Of a DNA stretch of 64,000 nucleotides, positions 1 through 9,438 are shown piece by piece. A program made the position numbers and the translations under genes. Position 1 is the first letter of the stretch. Each line of letters opens with the position of its first letter. Under the pieces are notes generated by a model. It ran no database searches. It saw nothing but the letters and a program-made list of their open reading frames with translations, and was not told where the DNA came from. Source of the DNA: Gemmatimonadota bacterium (lineage in GTDB: Bacteria > Gemmatimonadota > Gemmatimonadetes > Gemmatimonadales > GWC2-71-9); assembly GCA_003222035.1 (NCBI GenBank), contig QHUS01000071.1, positions 1 through 64,000 on the forward strand. The letters are read 5' to 3'.

Positions 1-111
1 TGGGGACACCGGCCTCACATACTTGACTGGCGGCAACGTCGTGGAGCACGGGTCGTGAGCGGGCGGCATCATCCAAGCGCATTGGGGACCAGTGAAAGGA
101 AGGAGTGACTG

Positions 112-828
112 ATGAACGGCAACAGCATGCATTGGGTGAACCGCCTCGCGGTCCTCGGGCTCGTCGTCGGGCTCGTGGCTGGGCTCGCGGCGGCGGGTAG
201 CGCCCAGTCGGTGGGCGGCCAGGCGTACAGCACGTACGTCAACACGCCGCTCGGTTCCAGTGGTCAGTCGCCACTGGCGGTGCTGCCGGCTGTTTCGGGC
301 ACTGACGGCGCCGAGGCGGACGCCGAAGGAAGTGCGCTGAACGTAGCGGGCGCCCTGTCGTCCGATTTCCTCAACAGCATCACATCGGGCCAAATCGGGG
401 CAGCCGAGGCGGGCGCGCAGAGCACGTCGAGCGCGGCGAGCGTGAACATCCTGAACGGGCTGATCACCGCGGATGAAGTGGTCGCCAACGTCACGAGCAG
501 CGCCGACCAAACCGGTGCGTTCAGCAACGCCGACGGGTCGACGTTCACGAACCTCACGGTGGCCGGCCAGTCGCTGTCCGGCGATCAGGTGGTGGCGCCG
601 AACACCAACATCAGCCTACCCGGCGTGGGGTACGCGGTGCTGAACGAGCAGATCCCTTCGGGCGACGGTGTGACGAGCAGCGGCCTGTCGGTGAACATGA
701 TCCACGTGTACCTGCAGAGCCTGGTGGGTGGTATTGTGAATCCGCTCACCGGCCAGATTCTGGGCGGTACGTTGCAGACGACCGGCGAGATCATCGTCGG
801 GTCGGCGACGAGTTCGGTAGGTCCGTGA
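112..828 (+). CDS. Secreted protein resembling the choice-of-anchor P family
   Basis: N-terminal signal peptide (LAVLGLVVGLVAGLAAAGSAQS); C-terminal GDGVTSSGLSVNMIHVYLQ...TGEIIVGSATS pattern typical of choice-of-anchor P proteins; SD aaggag upstream. Confidence 0.6.
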   Translation: MNGNSMHWVNRLAVLGLVVGLVAGLAAAGSAQSVGGQAYSTYVNTPLGSSGQSPLAVLPAVSGTDGAEADAEGSALNVAGALSSDFLNSITSGQIGAAEAGAQSTSSAASVNILNGLITADEVVANVTSSADQTGAFSNADGSTFTNLTVAGQSLSGDQVVAPNTNISLPGVGYAVLNEQIPSGDGVTSSGLSVNMIHVYLQSLVGGIVNPLTGQILGGTLQTTGEIIVGSATSSVGP

Positions 829-1017
829 CGGCGCCACGCGCGTCGTGTTAGCGTTGCCCCGCCGAACGGGGGGGGGGGCGGAGCGGGACATAGTCAGGGA
901 GCGGGTCAAACTCAGGCGACCGTTTGCGGTCAGGGGGCCGCCGGCGCCGGGCCCGCTGCCCTGCGCCGTTTTTCTTGTGCATCCTGTCACAGGCTGACGC
1001 ATCAAACCGACTCGTTA

Positions 1018-1091
<74 letters not shown>

Positions 1092-1098
1092 CGCTGCC

Positions 1099-1353
1099 TC
1101 ACTCCCAGTCCCGGCGCGGCCCCTTCTTCGGCCGGAACTCGTCCTCCTCGTCATCGTCGAATTCGTCGTCCAACTCGTCGTACTCGTCGAGATCGTCCAG
1201 GTCCTCCTCTTCAAGCTCGTCCTCGTCCAGCTCGTCGTCGAAGTCCTCGTCCAGGTCCTTGTCCTCTTCGAAGTCTCCGAACTCCTCGTCGTCGAGACCG
1301 TCGCTACGACGCTTGAGCGACCAGTCCGACGTCTCACGGGACAACATTGTCAC
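1099..1353 (-). CDS. Small highly acidic protein (about half Asp/Glu)
   Basis: 84-aa ORF between tRNA-Ile and typA with a long D/E run; no recognised domain. Confidence 0.5.
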   Translation of the reverse strand: MTMLSRETSDWSLKRRSDGLDDEEFGDFEEDKDLDEDFDDELDEDELEEEDLDDLDEYDELDDEFDDDEEDEFRPKKGPRRDWE

Positions 1354-1399
1354 CCCCAGCTGAGGTTGTGGTTGTTGTGAACGAGCTATCCGACTCTTC

Positions 1400-3247
1400 C
1401 TACGACTCCTCGGCCGACCGCGCGTTGCGCGCCAGCTTGCGCCGCTCCGTGGCGCCCAGCGCGCGCTTGCGCAGCCGGATAGACGACGGCGTCACCTCGA
1501 TCAACTCGTCGTCCTCGATATACTCGAGCGCCAGCTCGAGCGTCACCTGCCGCGGCGGCTCCAGGATGATCATCTCATCCGAGGCCGTCGTCCGCATGTT
1601 CGTGAGCTTCTTCTCCTTGGACGGGTTCACGTCGATATCCCCGATCCGCGAGTTCTCCCCCACGACCATGCCTTCGTACACCGGATCCCCGGGGCTCACA
1701 AACATCGTCCCGCGCTCCTGCAAATTGAAGAGCGCGTACCCCACCGCCACCCCCTCCCGGTCCGCCACCAGCACCCCACGACTCCGTCCCTGCAGCGGCC
1801 CGGCCCACGGGCCGTACGCGAAAAACCGGTGGTGCATGATCCCCGTTCCCCGCGTATCCGTCAAGAACTCCGACCGGTACCCCAGGAGCCCGCGGGCGGG
1901 AATCTTGAAGCGCATCCGGACCGTCCCTACCCCCGGGTTTCGCATGTCCAACAGCTCCGCCCGCCGCGGCCCCAGCTTCTCCATGACCACCCCCAGATAC
2001 CCCTCCGGGCAGTCGATCATCAGCTCCTCGTACGGCTCGAGCCGCTCCCCGTTCGGCCCCTCCCGCGGAATGATGCGCGGCCGGCTCACCTGAAACTCAA
2101 ATCCCTCGCGCCGCATCGTCTCCATCAGGATGCCAAGGTGCAGCTCCCCTCGCCCCGACACCGTGAGCGTCTGCGGATCGTCGGTCTCCTCCACCCGCAG
2201 GGCCACGTTCTTCTCGAGCTCCCGGAACAGCCGATCGCGCAGCTGCCGGCCGGTCACGAACTTCCCTTCCCGTCCGGCGAACGGCGAGTCGTTCACCTTG
2301 AAGTCCACCGAGATCGTGGGCTCCTCGACTGCGATCCCCGTGAGCCGCTCCAGGTAATCGGGCGCGGTCACCGTCTTCCCGATCTCGACCCCGATCAGCC
2401 CCGCGAGCGCCACGATGTCCCCAGCCGACGCCTCCTGCACCTCGACCCGCTCCAGCCCGTCGAACCCAAACAGCTTCACCACGCGCGCCTGCTCGTACGG
2501 GCTGTCCCCCAGAGGACCGGGCTCGCCCAGGGGAAGTAACGCGACCGTTTCCCCCACCCGGACCCGCCCCCGCTCGATTCGCCCGATGGCGATCCGCCCC
2601 AGATAAGAGGAGTAGTCCAGGGTCGAAACCAGCATCTGGAACGGCCCCGCCGGATCAGCCGCCGGCGCCGGGATCGTGTCGAGAATGGTCTGAAACAACG
2701 GCTTCAAGTCCCCGCCCGGCGACTGCAGATCGAACGTCGCTGTCCCCGCACGACTCGATGTATAAAGGAAAGGGCAGTTGAACTGCTCGGGGGTCGCTTC
2801 CAGGTCCAGGAACAGCTCCAGGACCTCGTCGTGCACCCGCAGCGGCTCCGCGTCCTGCCGGTCGATCTTGTTCACCAGCACGATCGGCTTCAGGCCGAGC
2901 CCCAGCGCCTTCCCGGCCACGAATCGCGTCTGCGGCATCGGCCCCTCGGCGGCATCCACGAGCAAGAGGAACCCGTCCACCATGCGAAGGATCCGCTCTA
3001 CCTCTCCCCCGAAATCGGCATGGCCCGGCGTGTCCACGATGTTGATCTTGGTGTCGCCCCAGCGCACTGCCGTATTCTTTGACAGGATGGTGATGCCGCG
3101 CTCGCGCTCCAACGGGTTCGAGTCCATGACGCGCTCGGTCACCTGCTGGTTGGCGCGGAACACCCCCGCCTGGCGGAGCATCTGGTCCACCAGCGTGGTC
3201 TTCCCGTGGTCCACGTGGGCGATGATGGCGATGTTGCGGATCTGCAA
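1400..3247 (-). CDS. typA: Ribosome-associated GTPase TypA/BipA
   Basis: AHVDHGKTTLVDQML P-loop, DTPGHADFGGEVERIL, NKIDR, BipA C-terminal domain; 615 aa. Confidence 0.97.
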   Translation of the reverse strand: MQIRNIAIIAHVDHGKTTLVDQMLRQAGVFRANQQVTERVMDSNPLERERGITILSKNTAVRWGDTKINIVDTPGHADFGGEVERILRMVDGFLLLVDAAEGPMPQTRFVAGKALGLGLKPIVLVNKIDRQDAEPLRVHDEVLELFLDLEATPEQFNCPFLYTSSRAGTATFDLQSPGGDLKPLFQTILDTIPAPAADPAGPFQMLVSTLDYSSYLGRIAIGRIERGRVRVGETVALLPLGEPGPLGDSPYEQARVVKLFGFDGLERVEVQEASAGDIVALAGLIGVEIGKTVTAPDYLERLTGIAVEEPTISVDFKVNDSPFAGREGKFVTGRQLRDRLFRELEKNVALRVEETDDPQTLTVSGRGELHLGILMETMRREGFEFQVSRPRIIPREGPNGERLEPYEELMIDCPEGYLGVVMEKLGPRRAELLDMRNPGVGTVRMRFKIPARGLLGYRSEFLTDTRGTGIMHHRFFAYGPWAGPLQGRSRGVLVADREGVAVGYALFNLQERGTMFVSPGDPVYEGMVVGENSRIGDIDVNPSKEKKLTNMRTTASDEMIILEPPRQVTLELALEYIEDDELIEVTPSSIRLRKRALGATERRKLARNARSAEES

Positions 3248-3345
3248 GGGGCTACGTCCTGAGCGTGCCTAGGGGTGCCTCATAGGAGGGCCGCAGTATA
3301 GGAGGGCGGTCGGCAAAAGACAAGCGGGGAGATCACAGAAATCGT

Positions 3346-3431
3346 GGCATGTGGTGAGTGGTGCGTGGTTATTCCCGGTTGCGAGGCTGGCCTCCGGGCC
3401 GCCAGCAACCACGTACCACGCACCACGCACC
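3346..3431. repeat. Inverted heptad-word element (TGGT words / ACCA words)
   Basis: Left arm ATGTGGT GAGTGGT GCGTGGT, right arm GCAACCA CGTACCA CGCACCA CGCACC; 3346-3370 and 3407-3431 pair at about 20/25 positions. Confidence 0.7.
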
Positions 3432-4327
3432 TATTCACAGGTCGGATCCCTCTCCATCTGTACCGTCACATGCCCGATCCCGAGCTTCCCAAGGCGCGCC
3501 TGGACGGCCTCGAGCACGCGCTGGTTCTGCGCTGGATCCTGGACCACCAGGTGGCAACTCATCGCGATCACGCCGCTGGTCACCGTCCACACGTGCAGGT
3601 CGTGAACCGACCCCACGCCGGGGATGGAGGCGACCTGGTCGTGGACGTCCGACATTGCGATGTGCGGGGGCGCAGCCTCGAGCAACACGTCGGTGCTCTC
3701 CCTGACCAGGCGCCACGCGCTGCCGAGGATCAAGACCGAGATCAAGACTGAGATGATGGGGTCGGCCTGCACCCACCCGCTGGCGAGGATGATGACCCCC
3801 GCGACCACTGCACCGAACGAGCCCAGCAGATCGCCCACTACATGTAGATAGGCGGCGCGCTGGTTGAGCGAATGGTTGTGTCCGCGATGCAGGATGGCGG
3901 CACCGACCGCATTGGCCGCGAGCCCCACACCTGCGACGATCAGCAACAGGGCCCCATGCACGTCCTCCGGCGCGCGGAACCGGTGCCACGCCTCGAAGCT
4001 GATCCCGAGCGCGATCGCGATCAGGGCTGCTCCGTTCACCAGCGCGGCCAGGATCTCCAAGCGCAACAGCCCGAACGTTCGCTCCGCCGTCACCGGCCGT
4101 TGCGCGAGCGACGTGACCACGAGTGACAGGCCGAGCGCCGCGACGTCCGCCAGCATGTGGCCCGCGTCAGCGACCAGCGCGAGCGAGTGCGCCAGCCACC
4201 CGCCCACGGCCTCCGCCACCATCACGACGGCGGTGATGCCGAGTACGGTCAGGAGTCGCCGGCGACTCTCCCCCCGCAACGGCGCTCGATGCGTGCACTG
4301 GACGTCGATCGGTAGCGTCGCGCTCAT
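3431..4327 (-). CDS. Cation diffusion facilitator family transporter (CzcD-like)
   Basis: LVADAGHMLADVAALGLS, HSLNQRAAYLHVVGDLLGSFGAVVAG metal-site motifs; 298 aa. Confidence 0.93.
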   Translation of the reverse strand: MSATLPIDVQCTHRAPLRGESRRRLLTVLGITAVVMVAEAVGGWLAHSLALVADAGHMLADVAALGLSLVVTSLAQRPVTAERTFGLLRLEILAALVNGAALIAIALGISFEAWHRFRAPEDVHGALLLIVAGVGLAANAVGAAILHRGHNHSLNQRAAYLHVVGDLLGSFGAVVAGVIILASGWVQADPIISVLISVLILGSAWRLVRESTDVLLEAAPPHIAMSDVHDQVASIPGVGSVHDLHVWTVTSGVIAMSCHLVVQDPAQNQRVLEAVQARLGKLGIGHVTVQMERDPTCE

Positions 4328-4386
4328 GCAATCCCAAGCTCTAGTCCCTAGTCCCCAAGATAACCACCCTCTATGTTCCCGCCTCT

Positions 4387-5730
4387 ATGGCCCTCCCCCC
4401 CCCCGGCTCCGAGTCGCCCGGCCTCCGCCTGGTGGCGGTGGTGGCGCTGGTGCTCGCGAATGCGTTTTTCGTGGCGGCGGAGTTCGCGCTCGTCGCAGCC
4501 CGCCGCACCCGCATCGAGGCCATGGTCCGGCGCGGCGACCGCAGAGCACGGACGGTCCGGGCCGCGTTGCAGGACCTCTACCGCCAGCTGTCGGCCGCGC
4601 AGCTCGGCATCACGGTCGCGTCGATTCTCCTGGGGTACGTCGCCGAGGACACCGTGGCCAAGGTGTTCCGCGACTGGTTCGCGACGCTGCCGCCCCCCCT
4701 CGAGTTCCTGGCGCGCGGCGGCGTCGCGTCGACCGTCGCCGTGTCGCTCGTTTCATTCCTGCATGTGGTGTTTGGCGAGCAGGCTCCCAAGGCGTGGGCC
4801 ATCACCCACCCCGAGCGTACCAGCCGGTGGATCGCCGCGCCGCTCATCCTGTTCTCGTGGATCACGCGGCCGTTCACGGATCTCCTCAACTGGAGCGCCA
4901 ACCGAGTCGTCCGGTTCCTCGGCCTCAAAGGAACCACGGCCGAGCTCGAGGCGATTCACTCGCCCGAAGAGCTCCGCATGCTGGTCGAGCAGAGCCGGCA
5001 ACGCGGCAAGCTCGACGCCGACGACGCCCGGCTGTTGCAGGGCGTGTTCGAGTTCAGCGAGAAAAACGCCCGTGAGGTGATGACGCCGCGCACCGAGATG
5101 GTGGCGCTCCCGGCCGACCTGACGCTCGAGGAAGCGGCCGATCAGGTGGCCGTGGCGGGCCGATCACGCTATCCCGTGTACGGCGAGTCGCTGGACGACA
5201 TCCTCGGCATCGTGCACGCCAAAGACATTCTCGCCGGCCTCCGCTCGGCCAAGGGCGGGAGCCTGCGGACGGTGCTCCGTCCCCCCGTGTTCGTTCCGGG
5301 GACGCGCGAAGTCGAGGACGTGCTCGCCGACATGAAACGGCAGAAGATCCACCTGGCGATCGTGCTCGACGAGTTCGGTGGGACGGCCGGCCTCGTCACG
5401 ATGGAGGACCTGCTCGAGGAGATCGTCGGGCAGATCTACGACGAATACGATCGGCCCACCGGCGAGCTGAGCGCCCCTCCCGCCGCCGGCACTGCGCCCG
5501 TCATCGCGGGCTCGGTCCCGATCCGCGAAGTGAACAACGCGTTCGGACTCGAGCTCGCCGAGCAGGACTACACGACCATCGGCGGTTTCCTGTTCGGTGC
5601 GCTCGGCCGCCTGCCCCACCCGGGCGACCAGGTGGCGGTGAAAGGCGCCGTATTCGAGATCGTCGAAATGGACGGACGGCGCGTCGGGACGGCGCGCGTG
5701 ATCCGGCGCGGAACGGGACCGGAGACCTAG
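4387..5730 (+). CDS. Hemolysin/CorC-type protein (DUF21-CBS-CorC_HlyC)
   Basis: DUF21 membrane domain, CBS pair (REVMTPRTEMVALP...), DEFGGTAGLVTMEDLLEEIVG, C-terminal CorC_HlyC domain. Confidence 0.93.
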   Translation: MALPPPGSESPGLRLVAVVALVLANAFFVAAEFALVAARRTRIEAMVRRGDRRARTVRAALQDLYRQLSAAQLGITVASILLGYVAEDTVAKVFRDWFATLPPPLEFLARGGVASTVAVSLVSFLHVVFGEQAPKAWAITHPERTSRWIAAPLILFSWITRPFTDLLNWSANRVVRFLGLKGTTAELEAIHSPEELRMLVEQSRQRGKLDADDARLLQGVFEFSEKNAREVMTPRTEMVALPADLTLEEAADQVAVAGRSRYPVYGESLDDILGIVHAKDILAGLRSAKGGSLRTVLRPPVFVPGTREVEDVLADMKRQKIHLAIVLDEFGGTAGLVTMEDLLEEIVGQIYDEYDRPTGELSAPPAAGTAPVIAGSVPIREVNNAFGLELAEQDYTTIGGFLFGALGRLPHPGDQVAVKGAVFEIVEMDGRRVGTARVIRRGTGPET

Positions 5731-6611
5731 GCCGGCGCGACGGTCCCGCGCCCCACCCGGGACCGCCGCGCCAGTTCCACCCCCAGCTCCAGCGCAGCCC
5801 GCATGGACCGCGGATCGGCCATGCCCTTCCCGGCGATGTCGAGCGCCGTCCCATGATCGGGGGCGACGCGCGGAAACGGCAGCCCCAGCGTCACGTTCAC
5901 CCCCTCACCGAACCCCGCGACCTTCACCGCCGTCATGCCGACGTCATGGTAGGGCGTCAGCACAGCGTCGAACTCGCCTTTCAGCGCCCGCACGAACACC
6001 GTGTCGGCGGGCAGCGGCCCGGTGGCGTTGAGGGCCCGAGCGGCCGGCTCGAGCACGCGGGGCTCCTCGTCACCGAACAGTCCCGACTCGCCGGCGTGCG
6101 GATTGAGGGCGCACACGGCGAGCCGTGGCGCAGCAATCCCCCACCAGTCCCGCAACGCGCGCTCCGCGATCCGCCCACAGCGCACCACGCGATCAGTGGT
6201 CACGTGGGCGGGGACGTCCTTCAAGGGGATGTGCGTCGTCACGAGGACCACGCGGAGCGAGCGGACGGCGAGCATCATCGCCACGTCTACATCACCCGCG
6301 AGATGCGACAGCAGCTCGGTGAGGCCCGGATAGCGAAACCCCGCCAGATGCAGGCCATGCTTGTGCACGGGGCCGGTGACGATGGCATCCACTTCGCCGG
6401 CCAGCGCGAGTCGGACGGCCTCCCGCACGGCCTCGCCTGCGATCTTGCCGGCCTCTTCGGGGAGCAGGGAGCGGGGATGATGGGAGTGGCCGACCATGAC
6501 AACCTCGGCATCGAGCGGACCGATGGCGAGCGCTTTTTCTAGCACCTCCGGCCCGATGCCCCGCGGATCGCCGACGGTCACGCCGAGGCGGGGGAGGGAA
6601 CCTCGTGACAC
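5727..6611 (-). CDS. pdxA: 4-hydroxythreonine-4-phosphate dehydrogenase PdxA
   Basis: GDPRGIGPEV, TGPVHKHGLHLAGFRYPGLTELL, CALNPHAGESGLFGDEE; downstream of surA-like gene. Confidence 0.93.
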   Translation of the reverse strand: MSRGSLPRLGVTVGDPRGIGPEVLEKALAIGPLDAEVVMVGHSHHPRSLLPEEAGKIAGEAVREAVRLALAGEVDAIVTGPVHKHGLHLAGFRYPGLTELLSHLAGDVDVAMMLAVRSLRVVLVTTHIPLKDVPAHVTTDRVVRCGRIAERALRDWWGIAAPRLAVCALNPHAGESGLFGDEEPRVLEPAARALNATGPLPADTVFVRALKGEFDAVLTPYHDVGMTAVKVAGFGEGVNVTLGLPFPRVAPDHGTALDIAGKGMADPRSMRAALELGVELARRSRVGRGTVAPA

Positions 6612-6615
6612 CTGG

Positions 6616-7950
6616 CTAGTAGCGAATGTCGACGTACGTCGTGCGGCGCAACAGGTCGAGGTAGTGCTTGATGGCGAGCTGCTGGCCCAGCCCGTCGCGG
6701 ATCCGGTCCTTCACTTCGTCGAAGTTGAGCTCCCCCTCGGGCAAACGTTTCAACAGCTCGAACACGACGAACCGGGGCCGCGCGGTGCCAGCCCCGACTT
6801 CGAACACCGGCTTCAACCCGGGTACGGTATCGCTGCCGATCGCGGTTTCGTAGTCCGGTGGCAGCTGGGAGGCGGGCAGCGCGTCGGCGAGCTTGGGCTC
6901 GTTCGGATCCGCGTAGCGCCGCGCCAGCGAGTCGAACGACGCCCCCTGGGCCAGGGCGTCGTGCACCGAATCGGCCTGCCGCCGGGCAATGTCGATCTGT
7001 GCGGCGGAGATGGTGGGCTGGATCAGGATGTGGCGGGCCAGGATCTCGGCCGGCTGCACTCGCTCCACCTGAATGATGTGGTAGCCGAACTCGGTGCCCA
7101 CGACGTCGGAGATCGCGCCTGGCCTGAGGTGGAACGCGACGTCTTCGAACTCCTTGACCATGACGCCCCGACGGAACCACCCCAGCTCGCCGCCCTGCTC
7201 GCGTGACGCGCTATCGGCCGAAAACTTCCTCGCCACGTCGCCGAACACGGCGCCGCGCCGCAGCGCCGCCACGAGCGAGTCCGAGAGGTGGAGCGCGCGG
7301 GCATTCGCGTCCGGGTCGGCTTTGGGCACGATCACGATCTGACGGAACGAGATGGCCGCCGGGCGCTTGGGCTGCTGCGCCCTGCTGCTCTCCCAAAACT
7401 CGCGCATCTCGGCGTCCGTCGGCGAAATGGGCTTCAGCTTGCCCCGTTGCTTCAGGCCTTCGATCAGCCGCTGCTGCAGGATCGCGCGGCGCTGCTGGTC
7501 CGCGAGCCACCGCCGCCATTCCTCCTCGGACACGAAGCCGGCCGCGCGGAGCTGCGTCTGGAACTCCGGAATCGACGCGAATTGCTTGCGCACGTTCTGC
7601 ACGGTCTGCTCTACCGCGTCCTGCACCTCCTGCTCCGTCACCTTGATCGTCGTGTCCCGCTCCGCCTGCTGAACGAGCAGCTCTTCATCGGCCATCTGCG
7701 ACAGGACCTGGCGCCGCGCGGCTTCCCGCCCCGCCGAGTCCTCCGGGACCTTCGCGCCCTGCGACTGCGCCAGCACCAGCTGCTCTTCCACCTGGGAAGC
7801 GAGAATGGGCGTCGTGCCCACGATCGCCATGATCCGGTCCACCGGACGATCGCGCGCCGTGCTCTGGGCCGCGGCACGACGCACGCCTCCGAGGGCGAAC
7901 AGCGGGGCGACCAGCACCGCTATGACGGTGGTCAGCTTGAGCGCCCGCAT
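6616..7950 (-). CDS. surA: Periplasmic peptidylprolyl isomerase, SurA/PpiC family
   Basis: Signal peptide, SurA_N-like region, rotamase segments (FRQIVIVPKAD..., ARHILIQPTIS); linked to pdxA. Confidence 0.85.
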   Translation of the reverse strand: MRALKLTTVIAVLVAPLFALGGVRRAAAQSTARDRPVDRIMAIVGTTPILASQVEEQLVLAQSQGAKVPEDSAGREAARRQVLSQMADEELLVQQAERDTTIKVTEQEVQDAVEQTVQNVRKQFASIPEFQTQLRAAGFVSEEEWRRWLADQQRRAILQQRLIEGLKQRGKLKPISPTDAEMREFWESSRAQQPKRPAAISFRQIVIVPKADPDANARALHLSDSLVAALRRGAVFGDVARKFSADSASREQGGELGWFRRGVMVKEFEDVAFHLRPGAISDVVGTEFGYHIIQVERVQPAEILARHILIQPTISAAQIDIARRQADSVHDALAQGASFDSLARRYADPNEPKLADALPASQLPPDYETAIGSDTVPGLKPVFEVGAGTARPRFVVFELLKRLPEGELNFDEVKDRIRDGLGQQLAIKHYLDLLRRTTYVDIRY

Positions 7951-7956
7951 GATCGG

Positions 7957-9429
7957 TCAGCGCGGCGTCGCCGGCCGGGGACTCTCGGCCGGCACGGGGG
8001 GCGGGCCAGAGGCGCGCCTCAGGCCCGTCGGCGCAGAAGTCGGAGCGTGCCCCGTCGCCGTCGAGTCCGCGGCCCGAATGGCTTGCGCGCCTTCGACCGC
8101 CCGCGCGACGCCCGCCGGGTTCAGGGTCCAGTCCTGTCCTTCCCGCAGGGCGGCGGCGAGAAACGGCGGCACCGGGACGAACGGGCTCGTGCCCTGTGTG
8201 ATCGCCTGCTCGGTATACCGGTCCAGGTGCGCCATCGCCACGTGTACGCGCGCGGCGGGAGTCGCGCCCGAGTCCTTCAGCATCTCCGGCGACAGGTCCA
8301 GCAACCGCTCCAATCGCGCCACGCTCGAGTCGTGCTCGGCGCGTACCTGCTCCCAGTCGCGGGCGGCGAGCTGGACGCCGGCCTTGGCGACCTCATCGAG
8401 CAGGATTTCTCGCTGCGCCAGCACCCGCACGAGCTGCGTCAGCTGCGCGTCGGTCGCGGTGGTGATGCCGCGCACGTCGTTGGGATCGAGCGCGAGGAGC
8501 CACCGTGCCAGATCCTTCACCCGGAACGCGCCGCCGCCGCGGTACGTGGCGAGCGCACGCTCGTCAGTCCGCGCGGCGACGATCTGGGGCACTGCCGCAC
8601 GCACCCGCGCCGGCGCGCCCGAGACAATCTCGAGGCGGCGGTCGCGGGCCAGGCTGTCCATGTACAGCGAGTCGAGGAAGTTTGTGCGCGCGTTCGCCAG
8701 ATCGACGCGGAACGAGTCCCGCACCTCCGCGAGCGGCGGCCGGCGGATGATGTGAAAGCCGAAGGGTGTGCGGACGACGCCCGTCATGGCGCCGGGCGGC
8801 AGCGTCCACGCGGCGCTGTCGAACGCCGCGACCCACTGGCCGCGCGCCGACGCCGGCAGGTAGCCCCCACGCACCTTGGATCCCGGGTCCTCGGAATACT
8901 TCTGTACGAGCTGTCGAAAGTTCGCGCCGCGCTGCACTGCCGCTTGCATCAGCACGCTGGTGGCTTCCTTCTGTTTCTGCTGCTCGATCATCGGGAGCGC
9001 GCTCGCCGGCACGCGGATGAGAATGTGCTGGAACAGCCGCATGCTCCCTGCGGTGAACGCCGAGTCCATCTGCGCCGTCGTGAGCTGGCCGCGAGTGGCG
9101 ATCAGCTGCTCGTGGTAGCGCTCCCACCGGATCTGCGACACGAGCGGCCACTCGGCGGCGAGGACCAGGGTCGAGTCGTGCAGGTCGCGGCCGTGCCCGA
9201 GCGCGGTGGCAAATACCGCGTAGTCCAGATACACGCTCGCCAGGCCGGTGAACACGTCGGGCCGGACGGGAATGCGCGACGCGTGACCGATCAGCTTCGC
9301 CAGGTGCTCGACCGTCAGGGTCTGGCCCGCCGCGGTCCCCACGGTCTGCTGGCGTCCGGCAAACGTGTCCCGCAGGGCGTTGCACCCGCCCAGCGCGAGC
9401 ACCCAGCCGATCAGAGCCAGCCGTCGCAT
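7957..9429 (-). CDS. PpiC-type peptidylprolyl isomerase, predicted lipoprotein
   Basis: Lipobox WVLALGGC; FQHILIRVPASALP..., SEDPGSKVRGGYLPA, FGFHIIRRPP rotamase motifs. Confidence 0.8.
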   Translation of the reverse strand: MRRLALIGWVLALGGCNALRDTFAGRQQTVGTAAGQTLTVEHLAKLIGHASRIPVRPDVFTGLASVYLDYAVFATALGHGRDLHDSTLVLAAEWPLVSQIRWERYHEQLIATRGQLTTAQMDSAFTAGSMRLFQHILIRVPASALPMIEQQKQKEATSVLMQAAVQRGANFRQLVQKYSEDPGSKVRGGYLPASARGQWVAAFDSAAWTLPPGAMTGVVRTPFGFHIIRRPPLAEVRDSFRVDLANARTNFLDSLYMDSLARDRRLEIVSGAPARVRAAVPQIVAARTDERALATYRGGGAFRVKDLARWLLALDPNDVRGITTATDAQLTQLVRVLAQREILLDEVAKAGVQLAARDWEQVRAEHDSSVARLERLLDLSPEMLKDSGATPAARVHVAMAHLDRYTEQAITQGTSPFVPVPPFLAAALREGQDWTLNPAGVARAVEGAQAIRAADSTATGHAPTSAPTGLRRASGPPPVPAESPRPATPR

Positions 9430-9438
9430 GGCGTCTCC

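Noticed and set aside
868-878. G11 homopolymer after the first gene
   Set aside because: Lies in non-coding sequence with no clear link to a start codon or hairpin; could also be a sequencing-length uncertainty.
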